Positions 17,990 to 26,002 of a stretch of 64,000 bases of DNA are shown here, piece by piece (position 1 is the first letter of the stretch; each line of letters opens with the position of its first letter). A program made the position numbers and the translations under genes. Under the pieces are notes generated by a model, which did no database searches, had not been told where the DNA came from, and worked only from the letters and a program-made list of their open reading frames with translations. This DNA is from Mesorhizobium mediterraneum (GTDB lineage: Bacteria > Pseudomonadota > Alphaproteobacteria > Rhizobiales > Rhizobiaceae): the NCBI RefSeq assembly GCF_002284565.1, contig NZ_NPKI01000015.1, positions 62,001 to 126,000 of the forward strand, given 5' to 3'.

Positions 17990-19570
17990 TCAATCGACAG
18001 TGATCTCGATGACATACGGCAGTCCGGTCGCCCGCGCGCGCTTAAGTGCGTCTGCCAGATGACCGATGCCGGCGAGTCGCTCGGCGGCAATGCCATAGGC
18101 TTCGGCCAGCTTGCAGAAATCAGGCGGCGCCGGCGATACGCCGACCGGCTCGACGCCGACATCGAGCATCGAGGTTTCGATTTCGCGATAGCCGCGATTG
18201 TTCCAGACGACGAAGATCACCGGCGCCGCAGCATCGAGCGCGGCTCCCAGTTCCGGCAGCGTGAACTGAAACCCACCGTCGCCGGTGAGACAAACGACCG
18301 GCGCATCGGGCACGGCAAGGGCCGCACCGATCGCGGCCGCCGGACCATAGCCCAGCGCGCCGAAGCCGGTGGCGGCGTTGAACCAGCCGCCCGGGCGGTC
18401 GTGGTCGTAATAGAGGTTGGCGGCATAGACCGGCTGGGTCGAATCGCCGACGATGATCGAGCCCGGCAATGCATCACGGATCACCTCGACGGCGCGGGTT
18501 TGCGCTTGGAGACCCGGGCTGATTTCGGCGAACGCGGCTTGCCTGGTCGCAGCGGCGCGAGCCTGACCGTCGCCCGATGGCGCCTGGTCCCTACCAATTT
18601 CTGAAAGCAGCGCCTCGAGGGCTACGCCACAATCGGCCTGGATCGAAATCGTAGCTGGTCGGCGGGCAAGCTGGTCGGCGCCGATGTCGATGCGGATGAG
18701 ATTGGTAGGCAGGACAAAGCCGCCATCGCCATATCCGTCATAGTCGGTCGGGCCGAACTCGGTGCCGGCGGCGATGACCAGGTCGGCGTCGGCAATCAGC
18801 GCGCGCACCGCCTTCAGGCTGGGGCTGGCCGGCACGGCAAGCGAATGGCGGTGCAGCAGGCCGCGGGCATTGGCGGTCTGAACCACTGGTGCTCCCAGCC
18901 TTTCGGCGAGGCGCTGCAACGGCGCTTCGGCTCTCCTGGCGCCGCCGCCGGCAAGGATCAGCGGTCGGCGGGCAGCCGCGCAAAGTCTTGCCGCCTCTGC
19001 TATCGCCGCCGCATCCGGTTCGGGCGGCGCTACATTCGTCAGCAAAGCCGCGATGCCGTCGGCCGGCTTGACCATAATATCGGTTGGGATCTCAATATGG
19101 ACCGGACCGGGACGCGAGGATGAAAACAGGGCGAAGGCGCGGGCGAGCACGCCGGGCAGTTCGCCAGCCTCGGTGACACGGTGTGAGAACAGCGCGACCT
19201 TCTCCATCATGCCGCGCTGGTCGGGCAGCTCGTGCAGATGGCCGAGGCCCTTGCCCAGCGTCGTCGTGGCGTTGACGCCTGAGATCACCAGCATCGGAAC
19301 CGAATCGGCGCGGGCCTGGCCCATGGCGGTGATGGTGTTGGTCAGCCCCGGCCCGGTGATGACGAAGGCGACGCCCGGCCTGCCGCTGGCGCGCGCATAG
19401 CCGTCGGCCATGAAGCCGGCGCCCTGTTCGTGGCGCGGCGTGACGTGGCGGATCTTCGAGCGCGCCAGCCCGCGATAGAGTTCGACCGTATGCACACCCG
19501 GAATGCCGAAGACGGTGTCTACATCATGGGCCTCGAGCAAAGTGATGAGCGCTTCGCCGACTGTCGTCAT
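17990..19570 (-). CDS. aruI: Thiamine-diphosphate enzyme, AruI-like (5-guanidino-2-oxopentanoate decarboxylase)
   Basis: A 526-residue enzyme of the acetolactate synthase superfamily. The catalytic Glu segment RHEQGAGFMADGYARASG, the central FAD/ADP-like domain and the C-terminal ThDP motif (LTGDGGFQFT to VVWNNRGY) are all present. It is close in type to AruI, which decarboxylates 2-ketoarginine in the arginine transaminase route; this substrate is inferred from family resemblance and the arginine-type neighbours. The start at 19570 (MTTVGEALITLL) overlaps the upstream hydrolase stop by four bases (ATGA), so the two are co-translated. No regulatory small-subunit gene is nearby, against a biosynthetic acetolactate synthase. 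Confidence 0.82.
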   Translation of the reverse strand: MTTVGEALITLLEAHDVDTVFGIPGVHTVELYRGLARSKIRHVTPRHEQGAGFMADGYARASGRPGVAFVITGPGLTNTITAMGQARADSVPMLVISGVNATTTLGKGLGHLHELPDQRGMMEKVALFSHRVTEAGELPGVLARAFALFSSSRPGPVHIEIPTDIMVKPADGIAALLTNVAPPEPDAAAIAEAARLCAAARRPLILAGGGARRAEAPLQRLAERLGAPVVQTANARGLLHRHSLAVPASPSLKAVRALIADADLVIAAGTEFGPTDYDGYGDGGFVLPTNLIRIDIGADQLARRPATISIQADCGVALEALLSEIGRDQAPSGDGQARAAATRQAAFAEISPGLQAQTRAVEVIRDALPGSIIVGDSTQPVYAANLYYDHDRPGGWFNAATGFGALGYGPAAAIGAALAVPDAPVVCLTGDGGFQFTLPELGAALDAAAPVIFVVWNNRGYREIETSMLDVGVEPVGVSPAPPDFCKLAEAYGIAAERLAGIGHLADALKRARATGLPYVIEITVD

Positions 19571-20442
19571 TGTCTGAGCACCGGACGTGTGAGGCAAGTC
19601 GGGCCGCCCTCGCAGGCGATGCACAGCGCGTCCGCCTCGAAGGTCGAAACCCTGCAGCCGGCGGCCGCCATGGCCGCTGCCGTTTTCGGGAAGCCGGCGA
19701 CGGCGATCACGTCGCGCGGCGCGGTCGGCAGCACATTGAGGCTGAGGCCGTTGGAGGCGAAGAACTCCTGCGCGTCGCCCTCGACCAGGCGAATGCCGCG
19801 CGCCCGCAGCATCTGGTAGAAGGCAGCCGGCAAAAGCGGTGCATAGACCAGCGCCAGATCGTCGGCGAGCGGACTGATCACCGACATCAGATGCAGGCAT
19901 GCCTCCTCGCCGTGCCAGAGCGGCAGGTCGTAACCGTAGACCTGGATACCTTTGGGTGAGAGCAGGTTAGCGAGTTGCTGGATGCCCTCCTGGTTGGTGC
20001 GCACGCCGCGGCCGACGGCCAGAGTCCTTGCATCCAGCCAGACGCAGTCGCCGCCCTCGACCTGTCCGGGATGCTCGATGCGACCAAGGACAGGCACGCC
20101 CATGCGCCTGTAGGCCGCCTCGTGCAGGCCGGGCTCGGCCCGGCGCAGCGCCTTGCCCATGGCAAGGATGATGGCGCCGTGGTCGGTCATCAGCGACGGA
20201 TCGTGGGTGAAGACGGAATCGGCAAGCCCGTCGTCGGCGTCGGTCAGCCATTCGATCTCGGCGCCAGATGCCGAAACCAGCGTCGTCAGCGCCTCATGCT
20301 GGGCAGCCGCCTTTTGCGGATCGAAGCCGGGGCCATAGTGCCATTCCGATGCTTCGGCGCGGTGCATGGCGCTTGCGGCGGACCGCATCAGCACGCGCTG
20401 CAGGGGCCCGGCCATGGACTGCGACCCGTATGCTTTACCCAC
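19567..20442 (-). CDS. DDAH/arginine-deiminase-family hydrolase
   Basis: A 291-residue protein of the pentein fold. Catalytic elements are visible: VEGGDCVW (substrate acid residues), the His in EEACLHLMSV, and the nucleophile Cys near the C-terminus (CEGGPTCLTRP). Relatives are dimethylarginine dimethylaminohydrolase, which makes citrulline from methylated arginine, and arginine deiminases. A GTG start at 20442 is proposed because AGGAG lies six bases upstream; the next ATG would be at 20415. It overlaps the AruI-like gene by four bases and is divergent from an amino-acid ABC transporter. Confidence 0.85.
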   Translation of the reverse strand: MGKAYGSQSMAGPLQRVLMRSAASAMHRAEASEWHYGPGFDPQKAAAQHEALTTLVSASGAEIEWLTDADDGLADSVFTHDPSLMTDHGAIILAMGKALRRAEPGLHEAAYRRMGVPVLGRIEHPGQVEGGDCVWLDARTLAVGRGVRTNQEGIQQLANLLSPKGIQVYGYDLPLWHGEEACLHLMSVISPLADDLALVYAPLLPAAFYQMLRARGIRLVEGDAQEFFASNGLSLNVLPTAPRDVIAVAGFPKTAAAMAAAGCRVSTFEADALCIACEGGPTCLTRPVLRQ

Positions 20443-20631
20443 CAAGTACTCCTGAAACATCCCATCCAGCCAATAGCTACTCAGCGAGCCGTGATCAATG
20501 GTCCAAAAAGCATGGTTGACGGAGGCAAGCGGAACGGTCCATCTTGAGAATGAGAAGTCTGTCCAGTGATGGGTAATGAGTAAAAGATTCCAGCAGCGAC
20601 GGGTCCAGCCGCTTCGTGAGGCACCGAAAAG

Positions 20632-21447
20632 GTGATAGCGCAAGGCACGGCCCCCGCCCTGAAGCACACGGCGCAGAACAGCGCCGCTGAAGCCATCCAT
20701 GTCGAGAACCTGCACAAGAAATTCGGCGAACTGCATGTGCTGAAGGGCGTTTCGCTGTCGGCGCGCGACGGCGAGGTCATCGCCATCATCGGCGGCAGCG
20801 GTTCGGGCAAGTCGACGCTGCTGCGCTGCATCAATTGCCTGGAGAACCCGACCAGCGGCATCGTCCGCGTCAATGGCGAGGAGATCCGGATGAAGGCCGA
20901 CAGCCACGGCCACACCGTTCCCGCCGACCGCAAGCAGATCGAGCGCATCCGCTCCAAGCTCGGCATGGTTTTCCAGAATTTCAATCTGTGGAGCCACATG
21001 ACGCTGATCGAGAACGTCATCGAGGTTCCGGTGCATGTTCTTGGCGTCAAGCGCGACGTGGCTATCGCCGAGGCCGAAAAGCTGCTCGCCCGCGTCGGCC
21101 TGGCCGAGAAGCGTGACGTCTATCCGGCCTATCTGTCGGGTGGTCAGCAGCAGCGCGCGGCCATCGCCCGGGCGCTGGCCATCAATCCGCGCGTCATGCT
21201 GTTCGACGAGCCGACCTCGGCGCTCGACCCGGAACTGATCGGCGAGGTGCTGAAGGTGATCGGCGATCTGGCGCGCGAGGGCCGCACCATGGTGCTGGTC
21301 ACCCATGAGATGAAGTTTGCCCGCGAGGTCGCGACGCATGTCGTCTATCTCTATAACGGGTTGGTCGAGGAAGAGGGACCGCCGGAGCAGATCTTCGGCG
21401 CTCCGAAATCCGAAAGGCTGAAGCAATTCATCCGCAACATCGGTTAA
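20632..21447 (+). CDS. Polar amino-acid ABC transporter ATP-binding protein (HisP-like)
   Basis: A 271-residue ATPase with Walker A (GGSGSGKST), Q-loop (MVFQNFNLWSHMT), signature (YLSGGQQQRAAIARAL), Walker B (VMLFDEPTSALDPE) and H-loop (VTHEMKFAREV). It is the HisP/ArtP type for basic amino acids. The GTG start at 20632 has only a weak ribosome site; a GTG or ATG further inside would remove the first strand. It leads an operon of ATPase, binding protein and two permeases. The 189 bases before it form the divergent promoter region with the DDAH gene; no clear operator was seen. Confidence 0.93.
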   Translation: MIAQGTAPALKHTAQNSAAEAIHVENLHKKFGELHVLKGVSLSARDGEVIAIIGGSGSGKSTLLRCINCLENPTSGIVRVNGEEIRMKADSHGHTVPADRKQIERIRSKLGMVFQNFNLWSHMTLIENVIEVPVHVLGVKRDVAIAEAEKLLARVGLAEKRDVYPAYLSGGQQQRAAIARALAINPRVMLFDEPTSALDPELIGEVLKVIGDLAREGRTMVLVTHEMKFAREVATHVVYLYNGLVEEEGPPEQIFGAPKSERLKQFIRNIG

Positions 21448-21497
21448 GCCGAGGCGGATGGACAAACGGGAACAACAACAAACTGGGAGTTACTGAA

Positions 21498-22292
21498 ATG
21501 AAGACCGTTCTGAAGACATTTGCCGCAGCGCTGTTGCTCGGCGTTGCCGCGATGGGCGTGGCCAAGGCCGATCCGGTCAAGATCGGTGTCGCCGCCGAAC
21601 CTTATCCGCCGTTCACCTCGCCGGATGCCTCGGGCAAATGGGTCGGCTGGGAGATCGAATTCATCGACGCGGTCTGCGCCGAGCAGAAGCTCGACTGCGT
21701 TATCACGCCTGTCGCCTGGGACGGCATCATCCCGGCGCTGACGACCAAGAAGATCGACGTTATCGCCAGCTCCATGTCGATCACCGACGAGCGCAAGAAG
21801 ACGATCGACTTCTCCGACAAATATTACAATACGCCGACGGCCATCATCGGTCCGAAGGACCAGAAGTTCGGCGCTTCCCCGGAAGATCTCAAGGGCAAGA
21901 TCATCGGCGTCCAGGTTTCGACCGTGCATGCCGACTACGTCAAGAAGCACTTCACCGAAGCCGCGGAAATCAAGGAATATCAGACCCAGGACGAGGCCAA
22001 TCAGGATCTTGCCGCCGGTCGCGTTGATGCGGTGCAGGCCGATTCTATCGCGCTCGATGCCTTCCTGAAATCGGATCAGGGCAAGCAATGCTGCGATATG
22101 AAGGGCACGGTCGCGCCGGATCTGGCAATCCTCGGGCCCGGTGTCGGCGCTGGCGTCCGCAAGGAAGACACCGAGCTGAAGGAGAAGATCAACGCCGGCA
22201 TCAAGGCGATCCGCGCCAACGGCAAATATGACGAGATTTCGAAGAAATACTTCGATTTCGACATTTACGGCGCCGACACACAGTCGAACTGA
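21498..22292 (+). CDS. Amino-acid ABC transporter substrate-binding protein
   Basis: A 264-residue periplasmic binding protein (SBP_bac_3 family). Residues 1-24 are a Sec signal (MKTVLKTFAAALLLGVAAMG, then VAKA). Family blocks are VKIGVAAEPYPPFTSPD, GWEIEFIDAVCAEQKLDC and ASSMSITDERKKTIDFSDKY. Two cysteine pairs are likely disulfides. By similarity with HisJ/ArgT and the neighbouring genes, arginine or a related guanidino or basic amino acid is the probable ligand. It has a ribosome site (GGGAG) before ATG 21498. Confidence 0.94.
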   Translation: MKTVLKTFAAALLLGVAAMGVAKADPVKIGVAAEPYPPFTSPDASGKWVGWEIEFIDAVCAEQKLDCVITPVAWDGIIPALTTKKIDVIASSMSITDERKKTIDFSDKYYNTPTAIIGPKDQKFGASPEDLKGKIIGVQVSTVHADYVKKHFTEAAEIKEYQTQDEANQDLAAGRVDAVQADSIALDAFLKSDQGKQCCDMKGTVAPDLAILGPGVGAGVRKEDTELKEKINAGIKAIRANGKYDEISKKYFDFDIYGADTQSN

Positions 22293-22420
22293 CGGCATCC
22301 CTGAGCGAATAACCACGCGGCGCGGACAGCGCGCCGCGTGGCTTCGTCGAAATCCACCCATGCAAGCTTTCCGCTGACGGTATCGCCAGCGGTTTTGGCG
22401 CCAGCAATTCGGGGGCGACG

Positions 22421-23170
22421 CTGATCGACGCATTTCTTCCGGCCTCTGCGGCCCGCATCATCGAACTTCTTTCGCCGACGCCGCCTGGCTGGGGCGGAAC
22501 ACTTCTGGTCGGACTTCTCCACTCCGTCGAGATCGCTGCCGGTGCGTTCGGCCTCGGCCTCGTGATCGGCATTTGCGGTGCGTATGGCAAGCTCTACGGC
22601 GGACCCGTGGTGCGCGATCTGCTGGCGGTCTACACGACGATCGTCCGCGCCGTGCCGGAGCTGGTGCTGATCCTGCTGCTCTATTATGCAGGCACCGATT
22701 TGATCAACCAGCTGCTGACGGCGATGGGGTATCAGCGCATCGACATCAGCGGGCTGGTGGCCGGCATTGCCGTGCTCGGCTTCGTCCAGGGCGCCTATTC
22801 GACCGAGGTGATGCGCGGCGCGATCCTTGCCATCCCACAAGGCCAGATCGAGGCCGCAAGAGCCTTTGGCATGTCTCCCGGCCTCCTGCTGCGACGCATC
22901 ACGCTGCCGGCGATGCTGCCCTTCGCCATACCAGGCCTTGCCAATCTCTGGCTGATCGCCACCAAGGACACCGCCCTGCTCGCAGTCGTCGGCTTCTTCG
23001 AACTGACATTGGCCACGCGGCAAGCGGCGGGCGTAACCAAAGCCTATCTCACATTCTTCCTCGCCGCAGGCATGATCTATCTTCTGTTGACGCTGGTCTC
23101 CAATCTGATCATCGGCCGCATCGAGGCCCGGGCTCGGCGCGGCATGCCTTCCGTCAAGGAGGCGCGTTGA
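22421..23170 (+). CDS. Amino-acid ABC transporter permease (HisQ-like), probable CTG start
   Basis: A permease of about 249 residues with the binding-protein-dependent motif (EAARAFGMSPGLLLRRITLP). The frame is open from 22313, after a stop at 22310, but contains no ATG, GTG or TTG before a GTG at 22562. Starting there would remove the first membrane segment, starting LLVGLLHSVEIAAGAFGLGL. A CTG at 22421, with GGGGG five bases before it, gives the normal N-terminus (L-IDAFLPASAARIIELL). So either CTG is used or the original start was mutated. The stop overlaps the next permease start (TGATG). Confidence 0.85.
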   Translation: MIDAFLPASAARIIELLSPTPPGWGGTLLVGLLHSVEIAAGAFGLGLVIGICGAYGKLYGGPVVRDLLAVYTTIVRAVPELVLILLLYYAGTDLINQLLTAMGYQRIDISGLVAGIAVLGFVQGAYSTEVMRGAILAIPQGQIEAARAFGMSPGLLLRRITLPAMLPFAIPGLANLWLIATKDTALLAVVGFFELTLATRQAAGVTKAYLTFFLAAGMIYLLLTLVSNLIIGRIEARARRGMPSVKEAR

Positions 23171-23979
23171 TGGCTGTCGAAGCGACCATCGTCAACGTAG
23201 GCGCCCGCGCGTCGCTGTGGCTGCAGCCGCACCGCATCGTGCTGGTCCTGATCGGGCTGGCTCTGGTTCTGGCCGCCGCCTTCTTCATGCGCTGGGACTG
23301 GCTGCCGCAATATTATGAAATGGCGCTTGTCGGGATCTGGCGCACGCTCTGGATCCTGGCCGTCACCTGCATACTGGGCTTCACGCTCGCAGTGCCGCTC
23401 GGGCTGGCGCAGGCGGCCGGCCCCTTCTGGCTCGCGGCGCCCGCAAAGACTTTCTGCACCGTCATCAGGGGAACGCCGCTGCTGCTGCAGCTCTGGCTCC
23501 TCTACTATGGGCTCGGCTCGCTGTTTCCACAGTATCCATGGATTCGCGAATCCTGGATGTGGCCGTATCTCAGGCAAGCGTGGCCCTACGGCGTCCTGGC
23601 GCTGACCTTGTCCTTCGCCGGTTATGAGGGCGAGGTGATGCGAGGCGCCTTTGCCGGGGTGCCGAAGGGCCAGCTCGAGGCCGCCCGCGCGTTCGGCATG
23701 AGCCGCTGGAAGATCCTCCGGCGGATCTGGCTGCCGCAAGCCTTTTACCGGGCGCTGCCGACGCTGACCGGCGAAACCGTGCTGCAGTTGAAATCGACGC
23801 CGCTGGTGGCGACCATCAGCGTGATCGACATATTCGCCGTCTCGTCCAAGGTGAGGCAGGGCACCTTCCTCACCTATGAACCCTTGCTGCTCCTGGCGTT
23901 GATCTATATGGCGATCACCGGCATCCTGGTCTTCGCCCTCGGCAAGATCGAGGCGCGGATCCCGAACAAGATCGGCTAG
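23170..23979 (+). CDS. Amino-acid ABC transporter permease (HisM-like)
   Basis: A 269-residue inner-membrane permease with about five hydrophobic segments and the permease motif EAARAFGMSRWKILRRIWLP. It should pair with the HisQ-like permease to form the channel of the transporter. The ATG shares one base with the stop of the previous gene. The C-terminus (GKIEARIPNKIG) is typical of this family. Confidence 0.94.
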   Translation: MAVEATIVNVGARASLWLQPHRIVLVLIGLALVLAAAFFMRWDWLPQYYEMALVGIWRTLWILAVTCILGFTLAVPLGLAQAAGPFWLAAPAKTFCTVIRGTPLLLQLWLLYYGLGSLFPQYPWIRESWMWPYLRQAWPYGVLALTLSFAGYEGEVMRGAFAGVPKGQLEAARAFGMSRWKILRRIWLPQAFYRALPTLTGETVLQLKSTPLVATISVIDIFAVSSKVRQGTFLTYEPLLLLALIYMAITGILVFALGKIEARIPNKIG

Positions 23980-23984
23980 GGTTT

Positions 23985-24062
23985 TTAGTGAGTAGTCGGT
24001 AGTGAGTAGTGCGTAGGCAGTCGCTCACACTACTCACTAAATCCCTACTCACTACTCACTAG
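23985..24062. repeat. Inverted and tandem repeat built on AGTGAGTAGT
   Basis: Two direct copies of AGTGAGTAGT (23987-23996, 24001-24010) face two inverted copies ACTACTCACT (24029-24038, 24051-24060), filling the gap between the HisM-like gene and the dehydrogenase gene. As RNA it would form a long hairpin. It differs from the surroundings in its AT content and looks like a dispersed short repeat. Confidence 0.8.
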
Positions 24063-24073
24063 AGGCACTCACA

Positions 24074-25075
24074 ATGCAACTCAGTCTCGACCAGGCGACA
24101 GGGCTGTGCCGGATGGCGGCGCTCGGCGCCGGCGCCAATGAAGAAGCGGCGCAGTCGCTCGCAGCCTCCATCGTGGCGGCCGAAGCGGAAGGTCTGTCGA
24201 CGGTCGGGCTGTCGCATTTCATCGACTATCTCGAAGCGCTGGAGGCCGGCCGCATCGACGGCAAGGCCGAGCCGGTCATCACCAGGCCGGCTTTGGCGAT
24301 CTATCTCTCCGACGCGCGTGGCGGTCTGGCGCATACCGGCTTCGACCGCACGATCGACGGTCTCGCCAAGGCGGCGCGCCTGTTCGGCGTCGCCATCTTT
24401 TCGCAGAAGAACGCCTATACATGCGGCGCACTCGGCTATTTCACCGGGCGGCTGGCCGCGCAGGGGCTGGTGTCCTTCGCCGCGACCAACGGACCGGCCG
24501 TGCTTGCCGGCTCGGGCTCGGTCAAGCCGGTCTACTGCACCAACCCGATGTCCTTCGCCGCGCCCGCCGCCGACGGAGCGCCACTGGTCATCGACCAATC
24601 GTCGAGCGCCACGGCTTTCGTCAACATCCGCAAGGCGGCCGAGGATGGCAAGAAAATTCCCGAAGGCTGGGCCTTGGACGTCAGCGGCAACCCGACCACC
24701 GATCCCGCTGCCGCCATGAAAGGCGCGATGCTTGCCTTCGGTGGCCAGCGCGGCGCCAACATCGCGCTGATGGTCGAAGTGCTGGCGGCGGGGCTATCGG
24801 GCGCCAACTGGTCGCTCGATGCACCATGGTTCACCGACGGACCGGACAGCCCGGGAACCGGCCTCTTCGTGCTGGCCGTCGAGCCCAAGCTGCTCGATCC
24901 GGATTTCGAGAAGCGCATGGAGGACCAACTCGACCGGTTGCGCCGCCGCTACGGCGTGCATGTGCCCGGCCGCGCCCGAGCCGAAGCGGCGGAGAAGGCG
25001 GCGGCACGGGGCATAACGGCGCCCAAGGCCGTGGTCCAACGCATCTCCGAATTCGCCGCCCGGTATTCTTCGTAG
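24074..25075 (+). CDS. Ldh2-family NAD(P)-dependent oxidoreductase
   Basis: A 333-residue protein of the malate/L-lactate/ureidoglycolate dehydrogenase family (Ldh_2). Family segments are EGLSTVGLSHFIDYLEAL, VKPVYCTNPMSFAAP and GGQRGANIALMVEVLAAGLSG. Bacterial members include delta1-piperideine-2-carboxylate and pyrroline-2-carboxylate reductases. Given the amino-acid transporter before it, an imine or 2-oxo acid from basic amino-acid breakdown is a reasonable substrate, but this is inference. The ATG at 24074 follows the repeat closely, and GAGGCAC serves as ribosome site. Confidence 0.88.
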   Translation: MQLSLDQATGLCRMAALGAGANEEAAQSLAASIVAAEAEGLSTVGLSHFIDYLEALEAGRIDGKAEPVITRPALAIYLSDARGGLAHTGFDRTIDGLAKAARLFGVAIFSQKNAYTCGALGYFTGRLAAQGLVSFAATNGPAVLAGSGSVKPVYCTNPMSFAAPAADGAPLVIDQSSSATAFVNIRKAAEDGKKIPEGWALDVSGNPTTDPAAAMKGAMLAFGGQRGANIALMVEVLAAGLSGANWSLDAPWFTDGPDSPGTGLFVLAVEPKLLDPDFEKRMEDQLDRLRRRYGVHVPGRARAEAAEKAAARGITAPKAVVQRISEFAARYSS

Positions 25076-25121
25076 AAAGTTTGTCTGCGTTTTTTTCGCC
25101 GTCGTTGAACCTTTTTGCGCT

Positions 25122-25304
25122 GTGCCGCGACCAATGCCTGTCCGGGGTGGGGTTTGCCCGGGCGGTGACATCCGGTCCCGAGTGTCCAAGGCTGAGGCGG
25201 GCGTCTCACGTCGTCCTGATACCGTCTCAGGTCAGGCCGCCTCGTCGGACCTTGACGCCGACCATGGAAGTCACCCGGAAAACCCCGCTTCGGCGGGGTT
25301 TTCT
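25122..25304 (+). ncRNA. Rod-like structured RNA candidate, 6S-like in shape
   Basis: Five nested helices can be read on the plus strand: 25164-25169/25270-25275, 25174-25177/25260-25263, 25187-25191/25250-25254, 25194-25200/25237-25243 and 25215-25219/25227-25231. They give one long rod with internal bulges and a small apical loop, ending directly in the terminator at 25279-25304. An extra hairpin (25142-25146/25157-25161) precedes the rod. Length (about 180 bases) and shape resemble 6S RNA, but I do not recognise the sequence and the gene neighbours are not those usual for ssrS. It could also be a leader of the DoxX gene. The 5' end is a guess. It accounts for the 25076-25415 gap. Confidence 0.5.
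25279..25304 (+). terminator. Intrinsic terminator after the RNA candidate
   Basis: A 10-bp perfect stem AAAACCCCGC/GCGGGGTTTT with a TTCG loop. The upstream word GGGGTTT (25149-25155) is complementary to the 5' arm (25280-25286), so an alternative pairing that breaks the terminator is possible. Confidence 0.88.
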
Positions 25305-25415
25305 GCGTTCTCTCGGATCTGATCGGTTAACATGCCCGTTTTGGTCAACTTTTGTTCATTTGACTTTAACCGAGGTGGTCGGGTGTTTGCGCCGAGCAGC
25401 AAAAGAGGAACCCCA

Positions 25416-25868
25416 ATGTCCGCAAGCACCGACAATTCCAGCAGATGCCTTTTCTTCCCAGCGCTTGGCAGCCTCTATGCGGCGCTGAACACCGCCTCCG
25501 AAACCATCCTGCGTGCCGTGGCCGGCATCTTCCTCACCATCCATGGCTCGCACAAGATCACCGATCCGTTCGGCGCCGCCGAGATGGTCGAAGGCCTCGG
25601 CTTCTATCCCGGCGCATTTTGGTCTCTGCTGCTCGCCTGCACCGAGTTCTTCGGCGGCATCCTCATCGCTATCGGCCTGTTGACCCGCCCGGCCGCCTTC
25701 GCCGGAATGTTCGTGCTTCTGGTCACGGTGTGGTTCCATTGGGTCACTATGGGGCAAGGCTATTCGGGCGCCGAAAAATCGCTGCTGTGGGCGGCAATCC
25801 TGTTCTTCTTCGTCATTCGCGGCGGCAACCGCCAATCGATCGACGCGCGCATCGGCAGAGCGTTCTGA
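25416..25868 (+). CDS. DoxX family membrane protein
   Basis: A 150-residue protein with four hydrophobic segments and the DoxX signature (RAVAGIFLTIHGSHKITDPF, ACTEFFGGILIAIGLLTRPA). The ATG at 25416 has AGAGGAA upstream; an earlier start at 25332 would add a segment unlike the family. Family members are inner-membrane proteins of poorly defined function, some linked to thiosulfate oxidation or oxidative stress. Confidence 0.88.
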   Translation: MSASTDNSSRCLFFPALGSLYAALNTASETILRAVAGIFLTIHGSHKITDPFGAAEMVEGLGFYPGAFWSLLLACTEFFGGILIAIGLLTRPAAFAGMFVLLVTVWFHWVTMGQGYSGAEKSLLWAAILFFFVIRGGNRQSIDARIGRAF

Positions 25869-25951
25869 ACCAGCCGAAGCAGAGGCATCGGCGACAATTG
25901 ATCGCCCTTTGCCTTTGATGCGAAACCGATTATGAAACGGCTTCAGCCAAG

Positions 25952-25982
25952 CCCCAGTAGATCTGGGCCCCAGTAAATCTGG
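25952..25982. repeat. Two-copy direct repeat, 16-base period
   Basis: CCCCAGTAGATCTGG (25952-25966) is followed by CCCCAGTAAATCTGG (25968-25982), one base different. It is 21 bases before the next start codon. It could be a tandem regulatory site or a simple duplication. Confidence 0.6.
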
Positions 25983-26002
25983 AAACTGCGCCGGAGCCCG
26001 CA

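Noticed and set aside
19567..21465. 632-residue frame joining the DDAH-type protein to upstream sequence
   Set aside because: The upstream part is antisense to the ABC ATPase; a ribosome site supports the start at 20442.
23985..24062. Short repeats considered as a CRISPR array
   Set aside because: Units are 10 bases, in both orientations, without regular spacers; no cas genes in the window.
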